From contig NZ_BQHR01000008.1 of NCBI RefSeq assembly GCF_021601625.1, forward strand, positions 62,001-126,000: 64,000 nucleotides of DNA, read 5' to 3'. Shown here in pieces: positions 37,900-47,584 of this stretch (position 1 is its first letter; every line of letters begins with the position of its first letter). Source of the stretch: Pseudomonas paraglycinae (GTDB taxonomy: Bacteria; Pseudomonadota; Gammaproteobacteria; Pseudomonadales; Pseudomonadaceae). The translations under genes and the position numbers were made by a program. Under the pieces are notes generated by a model. That model was not told where the DNA came from. It saw only the letters and a list, made by a program, of their open reading frames with translations, and made no database searches.

Positions 37900-38691
37900 A
37901 TGAATCAGCCCTGCCCCGGCCGCGTGAGCCGTGCGCGCCACGGTCACGTGCATTTGATCGGCCTGGACCGCGCCGCCAAGCGCAATGCCTTCGACCTCGA
38001 CCTGCTCAACGACCTGGCCCTGGCCTACGGTGAATTCGAGGCCGACAGCGACGCACGGGTGGCGGTGGTGTTCGGGCATGGCGAGCATTTCACCGCCGGC
38101 CTCGATCTGGTCAACGCCAGTTCCGCCCTCGCCCAGGGCTGGCAGGTGCCGCCCGGTGGTTGCGATCCATGGGGCGTGTTCGTCGGGCCACGGGTCAGCA
38201 AACCGGTGATCGTCGCGGCGCAGGGTTATTGCCTGACCATCGGCATCGAATTGATGCTCGCCGCCGACATCAACCTGTGCGCGAGCAACACTCGGTTCGC
38301 CCAGATGGAAGTGCAGCGCGGGATCTTTCCGTTCGGCGGCGCGACGTTACGCTTTCATCAGGTCGCCGGCTGGGGCAATGCGATGCGCTGGCTGCTGACC
38401 GGCGACGAGTTTGATGCCCATGATGCGTTGCGCCTGGGTCTGGTGCAGGAAGTCATGGCCAGCGAAGACTTGCTGCCACGCGCCATCGAATTGGCCGAGC
38501 GAATCGCCCGACAGGCGCCGTTGGGCGTACAGGCAACGTTGATGTCGGCACGCCAGGCGCGCTATGAAGGCGAGACCGCAGCGGCTAAAAGCTTGCCGCC
38601 ACTGGTGAAGAAGTTGCTGGCCACTGAAGACGCCAAGGAAGGTGTGCGCTCCCTGGTGGAGCGCAGGCCTGGCGTTTTCAAAGGCCTTTGA
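37900..38691 (+). CDS. enoyl-CoA hydratase/isomerase (crotonase) family protein
   Basis: The 263-residue protein has the crotonase fold: GLDRAAKRNAFDLDLLNDL, GEHFTAGLDLVN, VIVAAQGYCLTIGIELMLAADI, and MEVQRGIFPFGG. The oxyanion-hole region is present, but Glu catalytic residues of true hydratases are not clear, so the reaction is uncertain. The ATG at 37900 follows GCGAGGA. It converges on the spermidine-synthase-like gene with a 3-base gap. Confidence 0.85.
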   Translation: MNQPCPGRVSRARHGHVHLIGLDRAAKRNAFDLDLLNDLALAYGEFEADSDARVAVVFGHGEHFTAGLDLVNASSALAQGWQVPPGGCDPWGVFVGPRVSKPVIVAAQGYCLTIGIELMLAADINLCASNTRFAQMEVQRGIFPFGGATLRFHQVAGWGNAMRWLLTGDEFDAHDALRLGLVQEVMASEDLLPRAIELAERIARQAPLGVQATLMSARQARYEGETAAAKSLPPLVKKLLATEDAKEGVRSLVERRPGVFKGL

Positions 38692-38694
38692 AGA

Positions 38695-39450
38695 TCAGGT
38701 CGCCGGACGGATGCAGTTGATCAACGTCTGCAACGAGTAACCCAGCTTCGGCGCCAGCGCTTCAGCCCGGGCAGTCAGCGCCTGCATATCCAGCACCTGA
38801 TCAAGATCCGCCGGCACGATCAGAATGACGTTGCCCTCCTTCACCGGCAGTTCCCAGTAATGCCGGTGATAGAGCCCGCGCAGCAGCGCCGCACCCAAGG
38901 GTTTGCCGTCATCAGTGGCCCATTGGTTGATCACCAGCCAGCCGCCAGGATTCAGACGCTTCTGACAGTCACCGAGGAAATTCCACGCAAGGTGCCCGGC
39001 GCCGGGGCCGACATCGGTGTACAGGTCGACGAAGATCAGATCCGCCGGCTCAGCCGTCGGCAGCAGTTCGAGGGCATCGCCGACGCGGATGTACAGCCGT
39101 GGATCGTCATCCAGCCCGAGGTATTCGATGGCCAGACGCGGTACGTCCGGGCGCAGCTCGATGGCTTCGACATCTTCCAGCGGCAGGAAATTGAGGCAGG
39201 CCTGGGTCAACGTCCCCGCGCCCAGCCCGAGGAACAGCGCACTCTCCGGTTGCTGATGGCACAGCGCGCCGATCAGCATCGCCCGGGTGTAGTCGTACTC
39301 CAGCCAGCTCGGGTCGGCGGTAAACACGCAGCTTTGCTCGATCGCATCGCCGAACTCCAGAAAGCGGTAGTCGGCCACTTCCAGCACGCGAATCACGCCG
39401 AACTCATCCTGTACCTCGGCGAGCAACAGCTCGACGCGCTCCTCAGTCAT
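38695..39450 (-). CDS. spermidine synthase-like SAM-dependent protein
   Basis: The 251-residue protein has the Rossmann core of spermidine synthases: ALFLGLGAGTLTQACL and VEAIELRPDVPRLAIEYLGL, then IFVDLYTDVGPG. It lacks the N-terminal beta-barrel and a clear catalytic Asp pair of genuine SpeE, so polyamine synthesis should not be assumed. A methyltransferase-like or other role is possible. Confidence 0.75.
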   Translation of the reverse strand: MTEERVELLLAEVQDEFGVIRVLEVADYRFLEFGDAIEQSCVFTADPSWLEYDYTRAMLIGALCHQQPESALFLGLGAGTLTQACLNFLPLEDVEAIELRPDVPRLAIEYLGLDDDPRLYIRVGDALELLPTAEPADLIFVDLYTDVGPGAGHLAWNFLGDCQKRLNPGGWLVINQWATDDGKPLGAALLRGLYHRHYWELPVKEGNVILIVPADLDQVLDMQALTARAEALAPKLGYSLQTLINCIRPAT

Positions 39451-39600
39451 TTCGTCTCCTGGTGGTCACCGGGCGCGGTGACGCGATGGCACCGCTGTGG
39501 TGCCGTGGCAAAGCGGCGATTGTCGGCGAAGCGGCAGGAGCAGGTCACGCACTAATTGCTGCTAACATGGCCGTCCGTGCGTAGAACCTTAGAGACCGTG

Positions 39601-40947
39601 ATGAGCCAACCCTGGAGCCCTGACAGCTGGCGCGCCCTGCCGATCCAGCAACAACCCCAATACCCCGACGCCGCGCATCTGCGCCAGGTCGAGCAGACGC
39701 TGGCCAGCTACCCGCCGCTGGTGTTTGCCGGCGAAGCGCGCGAGCTGCGTCGTCAGTTTGCCGAAGTCACCCAGGGCCGGGCGTTCCTGCTGCAGGGCGG
39801 CGACTGCGCGGAAAGCTTCGCCGAGTTCTCCGCCGCGAAGATCCGCGACACCTTTAAAGTGTTGCTGCAGATGGCAATCGTCATGACCTTCGCTGCCGGC
39901 TGCCCGGTGGTCAAAGTCGGGCGCATGGCCGGCCAGTTCGCCAAGCCGCGCTCGGCCAACGACGAGACCATCGACGGCGTGACCTTGCCGGCCTACAGGG
40001 GTGACATCGTCAACGGCATCGGTTTCGACTCGGCCAGCCGCGTACCGGATCCGGAGCGTCTGCTGCAGTCCTATCACCAGTCCACCGCCACCCTCAACCT
40101 GCTGCGCGCTTTCGCCCAGGGCGGTTTTGCCGACCTGCATCAGGTGCACAAGTGGAACCTCGATTTCATCGCCAACTCGGCGCTGGCCGAAAAATACAGC
40201 CACCTCGCCGACCGTATCGATGAAACCCTGGCGTTCATGCGCGCCTGCGGCATGGACAGCTCGCCGCAACTGCGCGAAACCAGTTTCTTCACCGCCCACG
40301 AAGCGCTGCTGCTGAACTACGAAGAAGCCTTCGTGCGCCGCGACAGCCTGACCAACGATTACTACGATTGCTCGGCGCACATGCTGTGGATCGGCGACCG
40401 CACCCGTCAGCTCGACGGCGCCCACGTCGAATTCCTGCGCGGGGTGAACAACCCGATCGGGGTGAAAGTCGGCCCGAGCATGAACCCCGACGACCTGATC
40501 CGCCTGATCGACGTGCTCAACCCGGACAACGATCCGGGCCGCCTCAACCTGATCGCACGGATGGGCGCGAACAAAGTCGGCGATCACCTGCCGGCGCTGA
40601 TCCGCGCGGTGCAGCGCGAAGGCAAGCAGGTGCTGTGGAGTTCCGACCCGATGCACGGCAACACCATCAAGGCCAGCAGCGGCTACAAGACCCGCGACTT
40701 CGCGCAGATTCTTGGCGAGGTGAAGCAGTTCTTCCAGGTTCACGAAGCGGAGGGCAGCTACGCCGGCGGTATCCACATCGAAATGACCGGGCAGAACGTT
40801 ACCGAGTGCATCGGTGGCGCGCGGCCAATCACTGAAGATGGCTTGTCGGATCGCTATCACACTCACTGCGACCCACGGATGAATGCCGATCAGTCGCTGG
40901 AACTGGCGTTCTTGATTGCCGAGACGCTGAAACAGGTCAAACGCTAA
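39601..40947 (+). CDS. aroG: class II DAHP synthase (plant/mycobacterial type)
   Basis: The 448-residue enzyme has the class II pattern: [53 protein letters not shown]-type metal loop ([12 protein letters not shown]) and [15 protein letters not shown]. It condenses phosphoenolpyruvate and erythrose-4-phosphate in the first step of aromatic amino acid synthesis. In pseudomonads the class II enzymes may serve primary or secondary (e.g. phenazine) pathways. ATG 39601 is used. A class I enzyme is in the same window at 54902. Confidence 0.93.
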   Translation: MSQPWSPDSWRALPIQQQPQYPDAAHLRQVEQTLASYPPLVFAGEARELRRQFAEVTQGRAFLLQGGDCAESFAEFSAAKIRDTFKVLLQMAIVMTFAAGCPVVKVGRMAGQFAKPRSANDETIDGVTLPAYRGDIVNGIGFDSASRVPDPERLLQSYHQSTATLNLLRAFAQGGFADLHQVHKWNLDFIANSALAEKYSHLADRIDETLAFMRACGMDSSPQLRETSFFTAHEALLLNYEEAFVRRDSLTNDYYDCSAHMLWIGDRTRQLDGAHVEFLRGVNNPIGVKVGPSMNPDDLIRLIDVLNPDNDPGRLNLIARMGANKVGDHLPALIRAVQREGKQVLWSSDPMHGNTIKASSGYKTRDFAQILGEVKQFFQVHEAEGSYAGGIHIEMTGQNVTECIGGARPITEDGLSDRYHTHCDPRMNADQSLELAFLIAETLKQVKR

Positions 40948-42191
40948 ATCGCGATGACGTTGGCTCGGTCGTTTTCGACTTGAGCCAACGCCACCCGCAA
41001 TCGCCCCGCACTTTCCCGCTGACAATTGAGCTGCACGTGCTCAAGCCCCAACCAGTCCGCCATGCGCCGCAGGTTCAGCGCCAGCGCCAGCATCCCCGCC
41101 TCGTCCAGCCCCGTTTCTTCCTCGTGCACCGCATGCACGGCCAGTCGCCCCGCCGCTCGTTCGGCGCGCAGGTCAACCCGCGCGGCAATCCGTTCGTTGT
41201 GCAGGAACGGCAACACGTAATAGCCGTAGACACGTTTGTCCTGCGGCGTGTAAATCTCCAGCCGATAGCGGAAATCGAACAGCCGCTCGGTCCGGCTGCG
41301 CTCCCAGATCAGTGAATCGAACGGCGACAGCAATGCACTGGCCTCGACCTTGCGCGGGATTTTCGGCTCGGGCAGGCAATAAGCGATCTGGCGCCAACCG
41401 GCGACTTCGCAGGTCAGCAGTTGCCCGTCCTCGACCAGTTCCGCCAGACGCGGGCGGGCATCGGAAGGATTCAGGCGGAAGTAATCACGCAGGTCTTTTT
41501 CCGTGCCGACACCCAGAGCCTGCGCTGCATGCAGCAGCAAACCGCGCTGGGCCTCGGCCTCATCGGGCAATGGCCGCTGCAGCACGGAAGCCGGAATCAC
41601 CCGCTCGGGCAAGTCATACAAACGCTCGAAACCACGGCGTCCGGCGACGGTGACTTCGCCAGCGGCAAACAGCCATTCCAAGGCGTGCTTTTCCGCGCTC
41701 CAGTCCCACCATGGCCCGGCCTTTTCCTCGCGGGTCGACAGGCTGCCGGCGCCCAGTGCGCCCTGCTTTTCGACCGACGCCAGCACCCGGCGAATGGTGT
41801 CCTGCTGCTCGCGACCGAACCGCGCCAGTTGCTGATAGATGTCTTCACCACGTCTGGCCCGCTGCATGCGCCAGCCCATCAGCGGGTACATCGACAGCGG
41901 CAGCAACGACGCCTCATGGCCCCAGTATTCGAACAGCGAACGACGACGCCCCGAACTCCAGGCAGCCTGGTCGAGCAAGTCAGCAGAGTAGGAACCAAGA
42001 CGGGAGAACAGCGGCAGGTAGTGCGAGCGCACCACGGCATTGACGGAGTCGATCTGCAACAGGCCGAGGCGTTCGATCAGCCGGTTGACGTGCATCGCCT
42101 TGACAGCCGGCGGCTGGCGCCCGTGAAACCCTTGGGCAGCCAGTGCCAGACGTCGAGCCTGTTTAAGGGAAAAGGACAATGTCGCGGGCAT
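40944..42191 (-). CDS. AlkX/YcaQ-type DNA crosslink glycosylase, HTH_42 family
   Basis: The 415-residue protein has the three winged-helix HTH_42 fold of the YcaQ/AlkZ family. It contains [16 protein letters not shown] near residue 50, where Gln-Ile-Asp matches the Q-x-D catalytic pattern of E. coli YcaQ (AlkX) rather than Q-x-Q of AlkZ. YcaQ unhooks DNA interstrand crosslinks. A GGAGG site sets the start at 42191. It overlaps the convergent DAHP synthase stop by 4 bases. Confidence 0.85.
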   Translation of the reverse strand: MPATLSFSLKQARRLALAAQGFHGRQPPAVKAMHVNRLIERLGLLQIDSVNAVVRSHYLPLFSRLGSYSADLLDQAAWSSGRRRSLFEYWGHEASLLPLSMYPLMGWRMQRARRGEDIYQQLARFGREQQDTIRRVLASVEKQGALGAGSLSTREEKAGPWWDWSAEKHALEWLFAAGEVTVAGRRGFERLYDLPERVIPASVLQRPLPDEAEAQRGLLLHAAQALGVGTEKDLRDYFRLNPSDARPRLAELVEDGQLLTCEVAGWRQIAYCLPEPKIPRKVEASALLSPFDSLIWERSRTERLFDFRYRLEIYTPQDKRVYGYYVLPFLHNERIAARVDLRAERAAGRLAVHAVHEEETGLDEAGMLALALNLRRMADWLGLEHVQLNCQRESAGRLRVALAQVENDRANVIAI

Positions 42192-42255
42192 GTGTTCCTC
42201 CATGTCTGCTCGCAACCTACCTCACCTGAAAGTGGTTTGTGTAGCAATGGCCTCA

Positions 42256-42471
42256 TCATTTATGCATCGGATCATCCCAGAACGGCCGCACCGACTCATG
42301 TTCGACATCGGCACGGCTGACCCCGATGTCCTTCAACGCTTCGTCGCTCAGACTGGCAAGCAACTCGCGTTCGCGGTGAAGTTCGTACCAGCGACTAAAC
42401 TTGTGCAGCAAATCGGTAATCAGATGGACCGGCACTCTGTCATCGCTCACATAGACTTTTTGACCTTTCAT
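42256..42471 (-). CDS. DUF1127 small protein
   Basis: The 71-residue protein has the DUF1127 C-terminal pattern (LHRERELLASLSDEALKDIGVSRADVEHE). Short DUF1127 proteins in other bacteria bind RNA or affect nutrient stress responses. The start MKGQKVYVSDDRV follows AAGGAGGG. It is divergent from a LysR gene. Confidence 0.88.
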   Translation of the reverse strand: MKGQKVYVSDDRVPVHLITDLLHKFSRWYELHRERELLASLSDEALKDIGVSRADVEHESVRPFWDDPMHK

Positions 42472-42568
42472 CGTGTTGCCCTCCTTTAGGGATGGCTCAA
42501 GTCTCGCGCCGGCGCTACGATCAATCCAACGAATGTTTCTGATGGCATGCATCACGGAGATTCATCAA

Positions 42569-43423
42569 TTGTCGGCATATCCCAGTATCGATACCGATGT
42601 CCTGCGCACCTTTGTCGCGATTGCCGATCAGGGCGGTTTTACCCGTGCCGGCGAAATGGTCAACCGCACCCAATCGGCGGTGAGCATGCAGATGAAGCGT
42701 CTGGAAGAGGACGTGTTGCAGCGCCAGTTGTTCGAGCGCGACGGGCGTCAGGTGCGCCTCACCGCCGAAGGCCAGGTGTTGCTCGGCTACGCGCGGCGCA
42801 TCCTGAAATTGCACAGTGAAGTTTTCAACACCCTGCGCGAGCCGCACATGGTCGGCACGGTGCGGATCGGTACGCCGGACGATTACGTGATGCGGTTTCT
42901 GCCGGGGATCCTGTCGCGCTTCGCCCAGTTCTATCCGTTGATCCAGATCGAAGTGCATTGCGAGTCGACCAAACAATTGCTGCAGCGCACGGATCTGGAT
43001 CTTTCGATCGTCACCCGCGAGCCGGGCAACGAGATTGGCCAGTTGCTGCGCAAGGAGCGCTTCGTCTGGGCCGAGGCGCAGAATTTCAGCGCCCACGAAC
43101 AGACGCCGTTGCCGCTGGCGATGTTCAATAGTGATTGCTTTTGCCGCCTGTGGGCCTGTAACGCGCTGGACGCGATGGGCCGCGAGTACCGGATTGCCTA
43201 CAACAGCACCAGCCTGTCGGCGTTGATGGCAGTGGTGAGCGCGGGTCTGGCGATCACCGCGCAACTGGAAAGCCTGATCACCCCGGATCTGCGCATTCTC
43301 GGCGCCGCCGAAGATCTGCCGCTGTTGCCCGAGGCCAGCATCATGCTGATCCGCAACCTCAACAATCCCTCGCCGATCACCGAATGCCTGGCCGAGCACA
43401 TCGTCGAAGGCTTCAAACTTTAA
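42569..43423 (+). CDS. LysR-family transcriptional regulator
   Basis: The roughly 284-residue protein has an N-terminal LysR helix-turn-helix (TDVLRTFVAIADQGGFTRAGEMVNRTQSAVSMQMKRLEE) and a substrate-binding-like effector domain (about 90-280). The start could be TTG 42569 (GGAG 9 bases before) or ATG 42542. It lies between a divergent DUF1127 gene and a convergent TSUP transporter gene, which it overlaps by 11 bases. The inducer is unknown. Confidence 0.82.
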   Translation: MSAYPSIDTDVLRTFVAIADQGGFTRAGEMVNRTQSAVSMQMKRLEEDVLQRQLFERDGRQVRLTAEGQVLLGYARRILKLHSEVFNTLREPHMVGTVRIGTPDDYVMRFLPGILSRFAQFYPLIQIEVHCESTKQLLQRTDLDLSIVTREPGNEIGQLLRKERFVWAEAQNFSAHEQTPLPLAMFNSDCFCRLWACNALDAMGREYRIAYNSTSLSALMAVVSAGLAITAQLESLITPDLRILGAAEDLPLLPEASIMLIRNLNNPSPITECLAEHIVEGFKL

Positions 43424-44162
43424 AGGCGAGCATCACCGCGCACAGCACCAGGAACCCGCAGAACAGCCCGCGCAGGAGTTTTTCCGGCATTGCGTGGGCC
43501 ACTTTCACCCCCCAACTGATACTGGCCAGACCGCCAATGGCCAGCGGCAGGCCGATCATCCAGTCCACTTCGTGGTGCACCGCGTACGTCACCAGCGTGA
43601 CCCCGGTGCTCGGCAACGCCAGCGCCAGCGACAGGCCTTGAGCGACCACCTGAGTGGTGCCGAACAGACTGGTCAGCACCGGCGTCGCCACCACCGCCCC
43701 ACCGACACCGAACAAGCCGCCCATGGTGCCCGACGCCGCGCCGAGCACGCCCAGCCACGGCCATGAATAACGCATCTCGGAAGTCGCTGCCGGACGCGCG
43801 CCAAACATGCGCACCAGGTTGTAGGCCGACAACGCCACGAGGAACGCGACAAACCCGATGCGCATGGTTTGCGCGTCGATGCCCACGGCCCAGATCGAGC
43901 CGATCCACGCGAAACAGAATCCCATCACCGCCAACGGCAATGCATGCCGGAGCTCAATGCGATTGCGCTGATGATAACGCCACAGCGCCAGCATCACGTT
44001 CGGCACCACCATCACCAGCGCCGTGCCTTGGGCGATCTGCTGATCGAGCCCGAACCACACGCCCAGCAGCGGAATGGCGATCAAGCCACCACCGATGCCG
44101 AAGATCCCACCCAGCGTGCCGAGGGCGGCGCCAAACAACAGGTACAGCAAAAACTCGATCAC
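43413..44162 (-). CDS. TSUP/TauE-SafE family membrane transporter
   Basis: The 249-residue protein has about 8 membrane helices with the TauE/SafE repeats (LGGIFGIGGGLIAIPLL and MGGLFGVGGAVVATPVL). The family is linked to export or uptake of sulfite, sulfoacetate and other organic anions. A GTG at 44162 with AGGAA upstream is favoured over ATG 44177. It is divergent from a second LysR gene. Confidence 0.85.
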   Translation of the reverse strand: MIEFLLYLLFGAALGTLGGIFGIGGGLIAIPLLGVWFGLDQQIAQGTALVMVVPNVMLALWRYHQRNRIELRHALPLAVMGFCFAWIGSIWAVGIDAQTMRIGFVAFLVALSAYNLVRMFGARPAATSEMRYSWPWLGVLGAASGTMGGLFGVGGAVVATPVLTSLFGTTQVVAQGLSLALALPSTGVTLVTYAVHHEVDWMIGLPLAIGGLASISWGVKVAHAMPEKLLRGLFCGFLVLCAVMLAFKV

Positions 44163-44274
44163 AGCAGAATTCCTCAAACGTCAGGCGACTCATCCTACGC
44201 AGTCGACGCTGGCACGGAAACGCACAGCAACGCACAATGGCTGTGCCAAATCCGCATAGGCACTGAACTGATTC

Positions 44275-45231
44275 ATGAATCCCAATCAATTGACCGAACA
44301 ACTCGGGCTGTTTCTCGATGTGCTGGAAAGTGGCAGTTTCTCCGCCGCCTCACGCCGACATCCGCTGACGCCGTCCGCCGTTGCCCGGCGTATCGACAGT
44401 CTGGAAAGCGCTGTCGGCAGCCAGTTGTTCATCCGCAGCACTCACGCGGTGCGCGCCACGCCGGCGGGTCTGGCGTTTGCCGAACGGGCGCGACGGATCG
44501 TTGCCGAGCTGCAACTGGCCCGGGCGGAAGCGGTGTCCCTGAGCAGCGCGCCGGAGGGTCTGATTCGGGTGGATGCGCCGGCGGCATTCGGGCGCCGGCA
44601 TCTGGCGCCAGTGATTGCCGATTTTCTGGTGCTGTATCCGGGGCTCGACGTGCAGCTGCATCTGATCGACAGCTTCGTGGACATGGACGGTTCGAACCTG
44701 GGCAAGGTCGATCTGGTATTGCGCGCCGGGCAGATGGCCGACACCCGGCTGGTCGCCACACCGTTGGCGAGCATGGTGCGCATCGCCTGCGCCAGCCCCG
44801 ATTATCTCAAGCGCCGAGGCGTGCCGAGCGAGCCAGCGCAATTGAGTGAACATGACGGTCTGGATTGGGACGGTCTTGCCCCGCCCTTCGCCTGGCGCTT
44901 CGAACAGGACGGGCAGATGCAATTGCATCGTCCGGCGCGGGTGCGCATGAGCGCCAACAACGCCGAGGCGCTGGTTTGCGGTGCGCTCGCGGGACTCGGG
45001 ATCGCGCATCTGCCGACCTGGCTGGCCAGCGAATACCTGCTGCGCGGCGAGTTGCTGCCGCTGTTCTGTGAAAACGGCCTGCCAAAACCGGAGAGCACCG
45101 GCATCTACGCGCTGCGGCTGGAGCAACAGGCCAGCTCCCGCAGTCGCTTGCTGCTGGAATACCTCAAGACCCGGTTCAGCCCCGTGCCGCCGTGGGATCT
45201 GGCCCTGCAGCGGGAACTGGGCCGGCACTGA
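44275..45231 (+). CDS. LysR-family transcriptional regulator
   Basis: The 318-residue protein has a typical helix-turn-helix (FLDVLESGSFSAASRRHPLTPSAVARRIDSLE) and effector domain with IRVDAPAAFGRRHLAPV. It is divergent from the TSUP transporter gene, about 110 bases away, so it may control that transporter. The inducer is unknown. Confidence 0.85.
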   Translation: MNPNQLTEQLGLFLDVLESGSFSAASRRHPLTPSAVARRIDSLESAVGSQLFIRSTHAVRATPAGLAFAERARRIVAELQLARAEAVSLSSAPEGLIRVDAPAAFGRRHLAPVIADFLVLYPGLDVQLHLIDSFVDMDGSNLGKVDLVLRAGQMADTRLVATPLASMVRIACASPDYLKRRGVPSEPAQLSEHDGLDWDGLAPPFAWRFEQDGQMQLHRPARVRMSANNAEALVCGALAGLGIAHLPTWLASEYLLRGELLPLFCENGLPKPESTGIYALRLEQQASSRSRLLLEYLKTRFSPVPPWDLALQRELGRH

Positions 45232-45314
45232 CCGATTCGCCACCGGGCACAATTGTCTGGCGCATTAAAGATTCGAGCGCTAGATTCAACTGCATCACCG
45301 TTCAAGGCACTGAC

Positions 45315-45779
45315 ATGACCACCGACCGCGACACCTCCGATCACTGCGAAGAGCTGCTGCTCGACAATCAGGCCTGCTTCGCCCTGCATTCCACTTCGCT
45401 GATGATGACCAAGGTCTACAAGCCGCTGCTGCAAGCGCTTGGCCTGACGTATCCGCAATACCTGGCGATGATGGTGCTGTGGGAGAAGGATGGTTTAACC
45501 GTCGGAGAAATCAGCACGCGCCTGCTGACCGATCCGGGTTCGCTGACCCCGCTGCTCAAACGTCTGGAAGGTGAAGGCTTGCTCAGCCGAACCCGCAGCC
45601 GGGAAGATGAGCGCGTGGTGATCGTTGAACTGACTGCCCAGGGACACGCCTTGAAAGACAAGGCCCGAACCGTTCCGCAGTGCATTCTGGGGGCCAGCGG
45701 CTTCACCCTGGAACGTCTGCAAAATCTGCAAGCCGAGTTGCAGGCCTTGCGTGGTCATTTGCAGGACAGTCTCGCTTAA
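45315..45779 (+). CDS. ohrR: organic hydroperoxide resistance regulator OhrR
   Basis: The 154-residue MarR-family repressor has the sensing Cys in LLLDNQACFALHSTS (about Cys22), the YPQYLAMMVLWE helix, and the wing REDERVVIVELTAQG. It is adjacent to ohr, its usual target. A second OhrR-family gene, ospR, lies at 30074. A small palindrome (ACAATTGT, 45250-45257) lies upstream. Confidence 0.92.
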   Translation: MTTDRDTSDHCEELLLDNQACFALHSTSLMMTKVYKPLLQALGLTYPQYLAMMVLWEKDGLTVGEISTRLLTDPGSLTPLLKRLEGEGLLSRTRSREDERVVIVELTAQGHALKDKARTVPQCILGASGFTLERLQNLQAELQALRGHLQDSLA

Positions 45780-45792
45780 AACTCCCCCTTTC

Positions 45793-45818
45793 CTGTGGGC
45801 GCAGCCTTGCGCCTGCAG
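45793..45818. repeat. REP-like hairpin after ohrR
   Basis: An 11-bp hairpin with two wobble pairs and GCCT loop (ctgtgggcgca / tgcgcctgcag) resembles the short REP palindromes of P. fluorescens. It lies 14 bases past ohrR without a T-run. It could also act as a weak terminator. Confidence 0.4.
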
Positions 45819-45958
45819 GCTAATCGCACCTTCCCCGCTGATCCCCGAAAATTTTTTTCCTCTCGTTTCACACTAAAAAAACCTTCTATATCAAAAGCTT
45901 GGGATCACGACCCTACCCGATCCAAGTGACCATTCGCGCGTTCTTCAAAAAATTTATC

Positions 45959-46012
45959 TTGCGCGCTAAATATTAGCGAAGTACATTTACTTCGCACCTA
46001 GTTAGCGCGCAA
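45959..46012. promoter_or_regulatory. nested palindrome in the ohr promoter region (candidate OhrR operator)
   Basis: An 11-bp outer inverted repeat (ttgcgcgctaa / ttagcgcgcaa) encloses an inner 8-bp repeat (gcgaagta / tacttcgc) with a 4-base loop at 45976-45995. TTAGCG recurs three times here. A weak promoter (TTCAAA, 17 bases, TAAATA at 45944-45972) overlaps the left arm. It is about 41 bases before the ohr start. Confidence 0.55.
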
Positions 46013-46052
46013 ACAATTAGCGCAACGAACCACACTCAATGAGGCTCACACT

Positions 46053-46472
46053 ATGCAAACTCTCTACACCGCAATCGCAACCTCCACTGGCGGCCGTGAC
46101 GGTCGTGCGATCTCCAGCGACAACACCCTCGACGTCAAACTCGCCACCCCGAAAGAACTCGGCGGTGCCGGCGGCGCAGCTACCAACCCTGAGCAACTGT
46201 TCGCCGCCGGCTACTCGGCCTGCTTCATCGGTGCCCTGAAATTCGTCGCCAGCCAGACCAAACGCAAAATTCCGGACGACGCCTCGATCACCGCTCACGT
46301 CGGCATCGGCCAGATTCCTGGCGGTTTCGGTCTGGACATCGACCTGCACATCAGTCTGCCAGGCCTGGAACAGGCAGACGCACAAAGCCTGGTCGACGCT
46401 GCCCACCAGGTCTGCCCGTACTCCAACGCCACTCGCGGCAACGTTGATGTGCGTCTGCACGTCACCGTGTAA
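46053..46472 (+). CDS. ohr: organic hydroperoxide reductase Ohr
   Basis: The 139-residue enzyme has both active-site Cys residues, SACFIGAL and HQVCPYSNATRGN, and the Arg of the OsmC/Ohr fold. It reduces organic peroxides using a thiol, likely lipoylated proteins. The start is at ATG 46053. ohrR lies just upstream. Confidence 0.95.
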   Translation: MQTLYTAIATSTGGRDGRAISSDNTLDVKLATPKELGGAGGAATNPEQLFAAGYSACFIGALKFVASQTKRKIPDDASITAHVGIGQIPGGFGLDIDLHISLPGLEQADAQSLVDAAHQVCPYSNATRGNVDVRLHVTV

Positions 46473-46505
46473 TCACTGACACTCAGGCCCGTACAGGAAA
46501 TGAAC

Positions 46506-47519
46506 ATGAACACTTTCAGCAAAGTCTTGACCGGTACCCTTCTCGCCCTGTCCATCCACAGCGCATTTGCCGGGGAGGTTGAACACAACACCCAGGCGTT
46601 TCTCGATGTGCTGAATGCCGGCACCGGCAAACCGATGGAACAGATGACGCCCAAGGATGCCCGCGCCGTGCTGACGGGCGCGCAGTCCGGGGTCAAACTG
46701 ACGCTGCCCAAAGCGGACGTCAGCGAGAAGACCATCCAGGTCGATGGCCAACCGTTGAGCCTGACCATCGTCCGGCCGGCCGGGGTCAAGGGCGAGCTGC
46801 CGGTGTTCATGTTCTTCCACGGCGGCGGCTGGGTACTGGGGGATTTCCCGACCCACGAACGTCTGGTGCGGGATCTGGTGGTCGGCTCGGGTGCGGCGGC
46901 GGTGTTCGTCAACTACACCCCTTCGCCGGAAGCGCATTACCCGGTGGCGATCAACCAGGCTTACGCCGCGACCAAATGGGTGGCCGAACACGGTAAAGAG
47001 ATCAACGTCGACGGCAAGCGTCTGGCGGTGGCGGGCAACAGCGTTGGCGGCAACATGGCGGCAGTCGTCGCCCTGATGGCCAAAGACAAAGGCACTCCGG
47101 CAATCAAATTCCAAGTGCTGCTGTGGCCGGTGACCGATGCCAATTTCGACACCGGTTCGTATAACCAGTACGCCGAGGGGCACTTCCTCACTCGCAACAT
47201 GATGAAGTGGTTCTGGGACAACTACACCACCGACGCCAACCAGCGGAACGAGATCTACGCCTCGCCGCTGCGGGCCACCACCGCGCAATTGAAGGGTCTG
47301 CCGCCAGCGCTGGTGCAGACCGCCGGAGCCGACGTGCTGCGTGACGAAGGTGAAGCCTACGCCCGCAAACTCGACGAAGCCGGCGTGCCGGTGACCTCCG
47401 TGCGCTACAACGGCATGATCCACGACTACGGTTTGCTCAACGTGGTCAGCCAGGTGCCGGCGGTGCGTTCGGCGATGCTGCAGGCCTCGGAGGAGCTGAA
47501 ACAGCACCTGAAGAAGTAA
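46506..47519 (+). CDS. secreted alpha/beta hydrolase, HSL/esterase family
   Basis: The 337-residue precursor has a signal peptide (about 1-23, ending AFAGEV), the oxyanion motif HGGGW, the nucleophile GNSVGG (Ser about residue 182), and IHDYGLL with the catalytic His. It should be exported to the periplasm. The natural ester substrate is unknown. ATG 46506 is used because AGGAA is 7 bases before it. It follows ohr by 33 bases and could be read with it. Confidence 0.85.
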   Translation: MNTFSKVLTGTLLALSIHSAFAGEVEHNTQAFLDVLNAGTGKPMEQMTPKDARAVLTGAQSGVKLTLPKADVSEKTIQVDGQPLSLTIVRPAGVKGELPVFMFFHGGGWVLGDFPTHERLVRDLVVGSGAAAVFVNYTPSPEAHYPVAINQAYAATKWVAEHGKEINVDGKRLAVAGNSVGGNMAAVVALMAKDKGTPAIKFQVLLWPVTDANFDTGSYNQYAEGHFLTRNMMKWFWDNYTTDANQRNEIYASPLRATTAQLKGLPPALVQTAGADVLRDEGEAYARKLDEAGVPVTSVRYNGMIHDYGLLNVVSQVPAVRSAMLQASEELKQHLKK

Positions 47520-47533
47520 TTTTCATCAGGCAC

Positions 47534-47564
47534 AAAAAAGCCCGACTCAATGGTCGGGCTTTTT
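47534..47564. terminator. bidirectional terminator
   Basis: A gcccgac / gtcgggc stem with A-run before and T-run after. It lies between the hydrolase gene and the convergent efp. Confidence 0.85.
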
Positions 47565-47584
47565 CTTTCCGCAAAAAGCAGTGC

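Noticed and set aside
38695-39450. True polyamine-synthesising SpeE
   Set aside because: The N-terminal barrel and the catalytic acid pair of spermidine synthases are not visible, so only family-level naming is justified.
39589-41025. 478-codon open frame antisense to the class II DAHP synthase gene
   Set aside because: Shadow frame of a complete enzyme gene.
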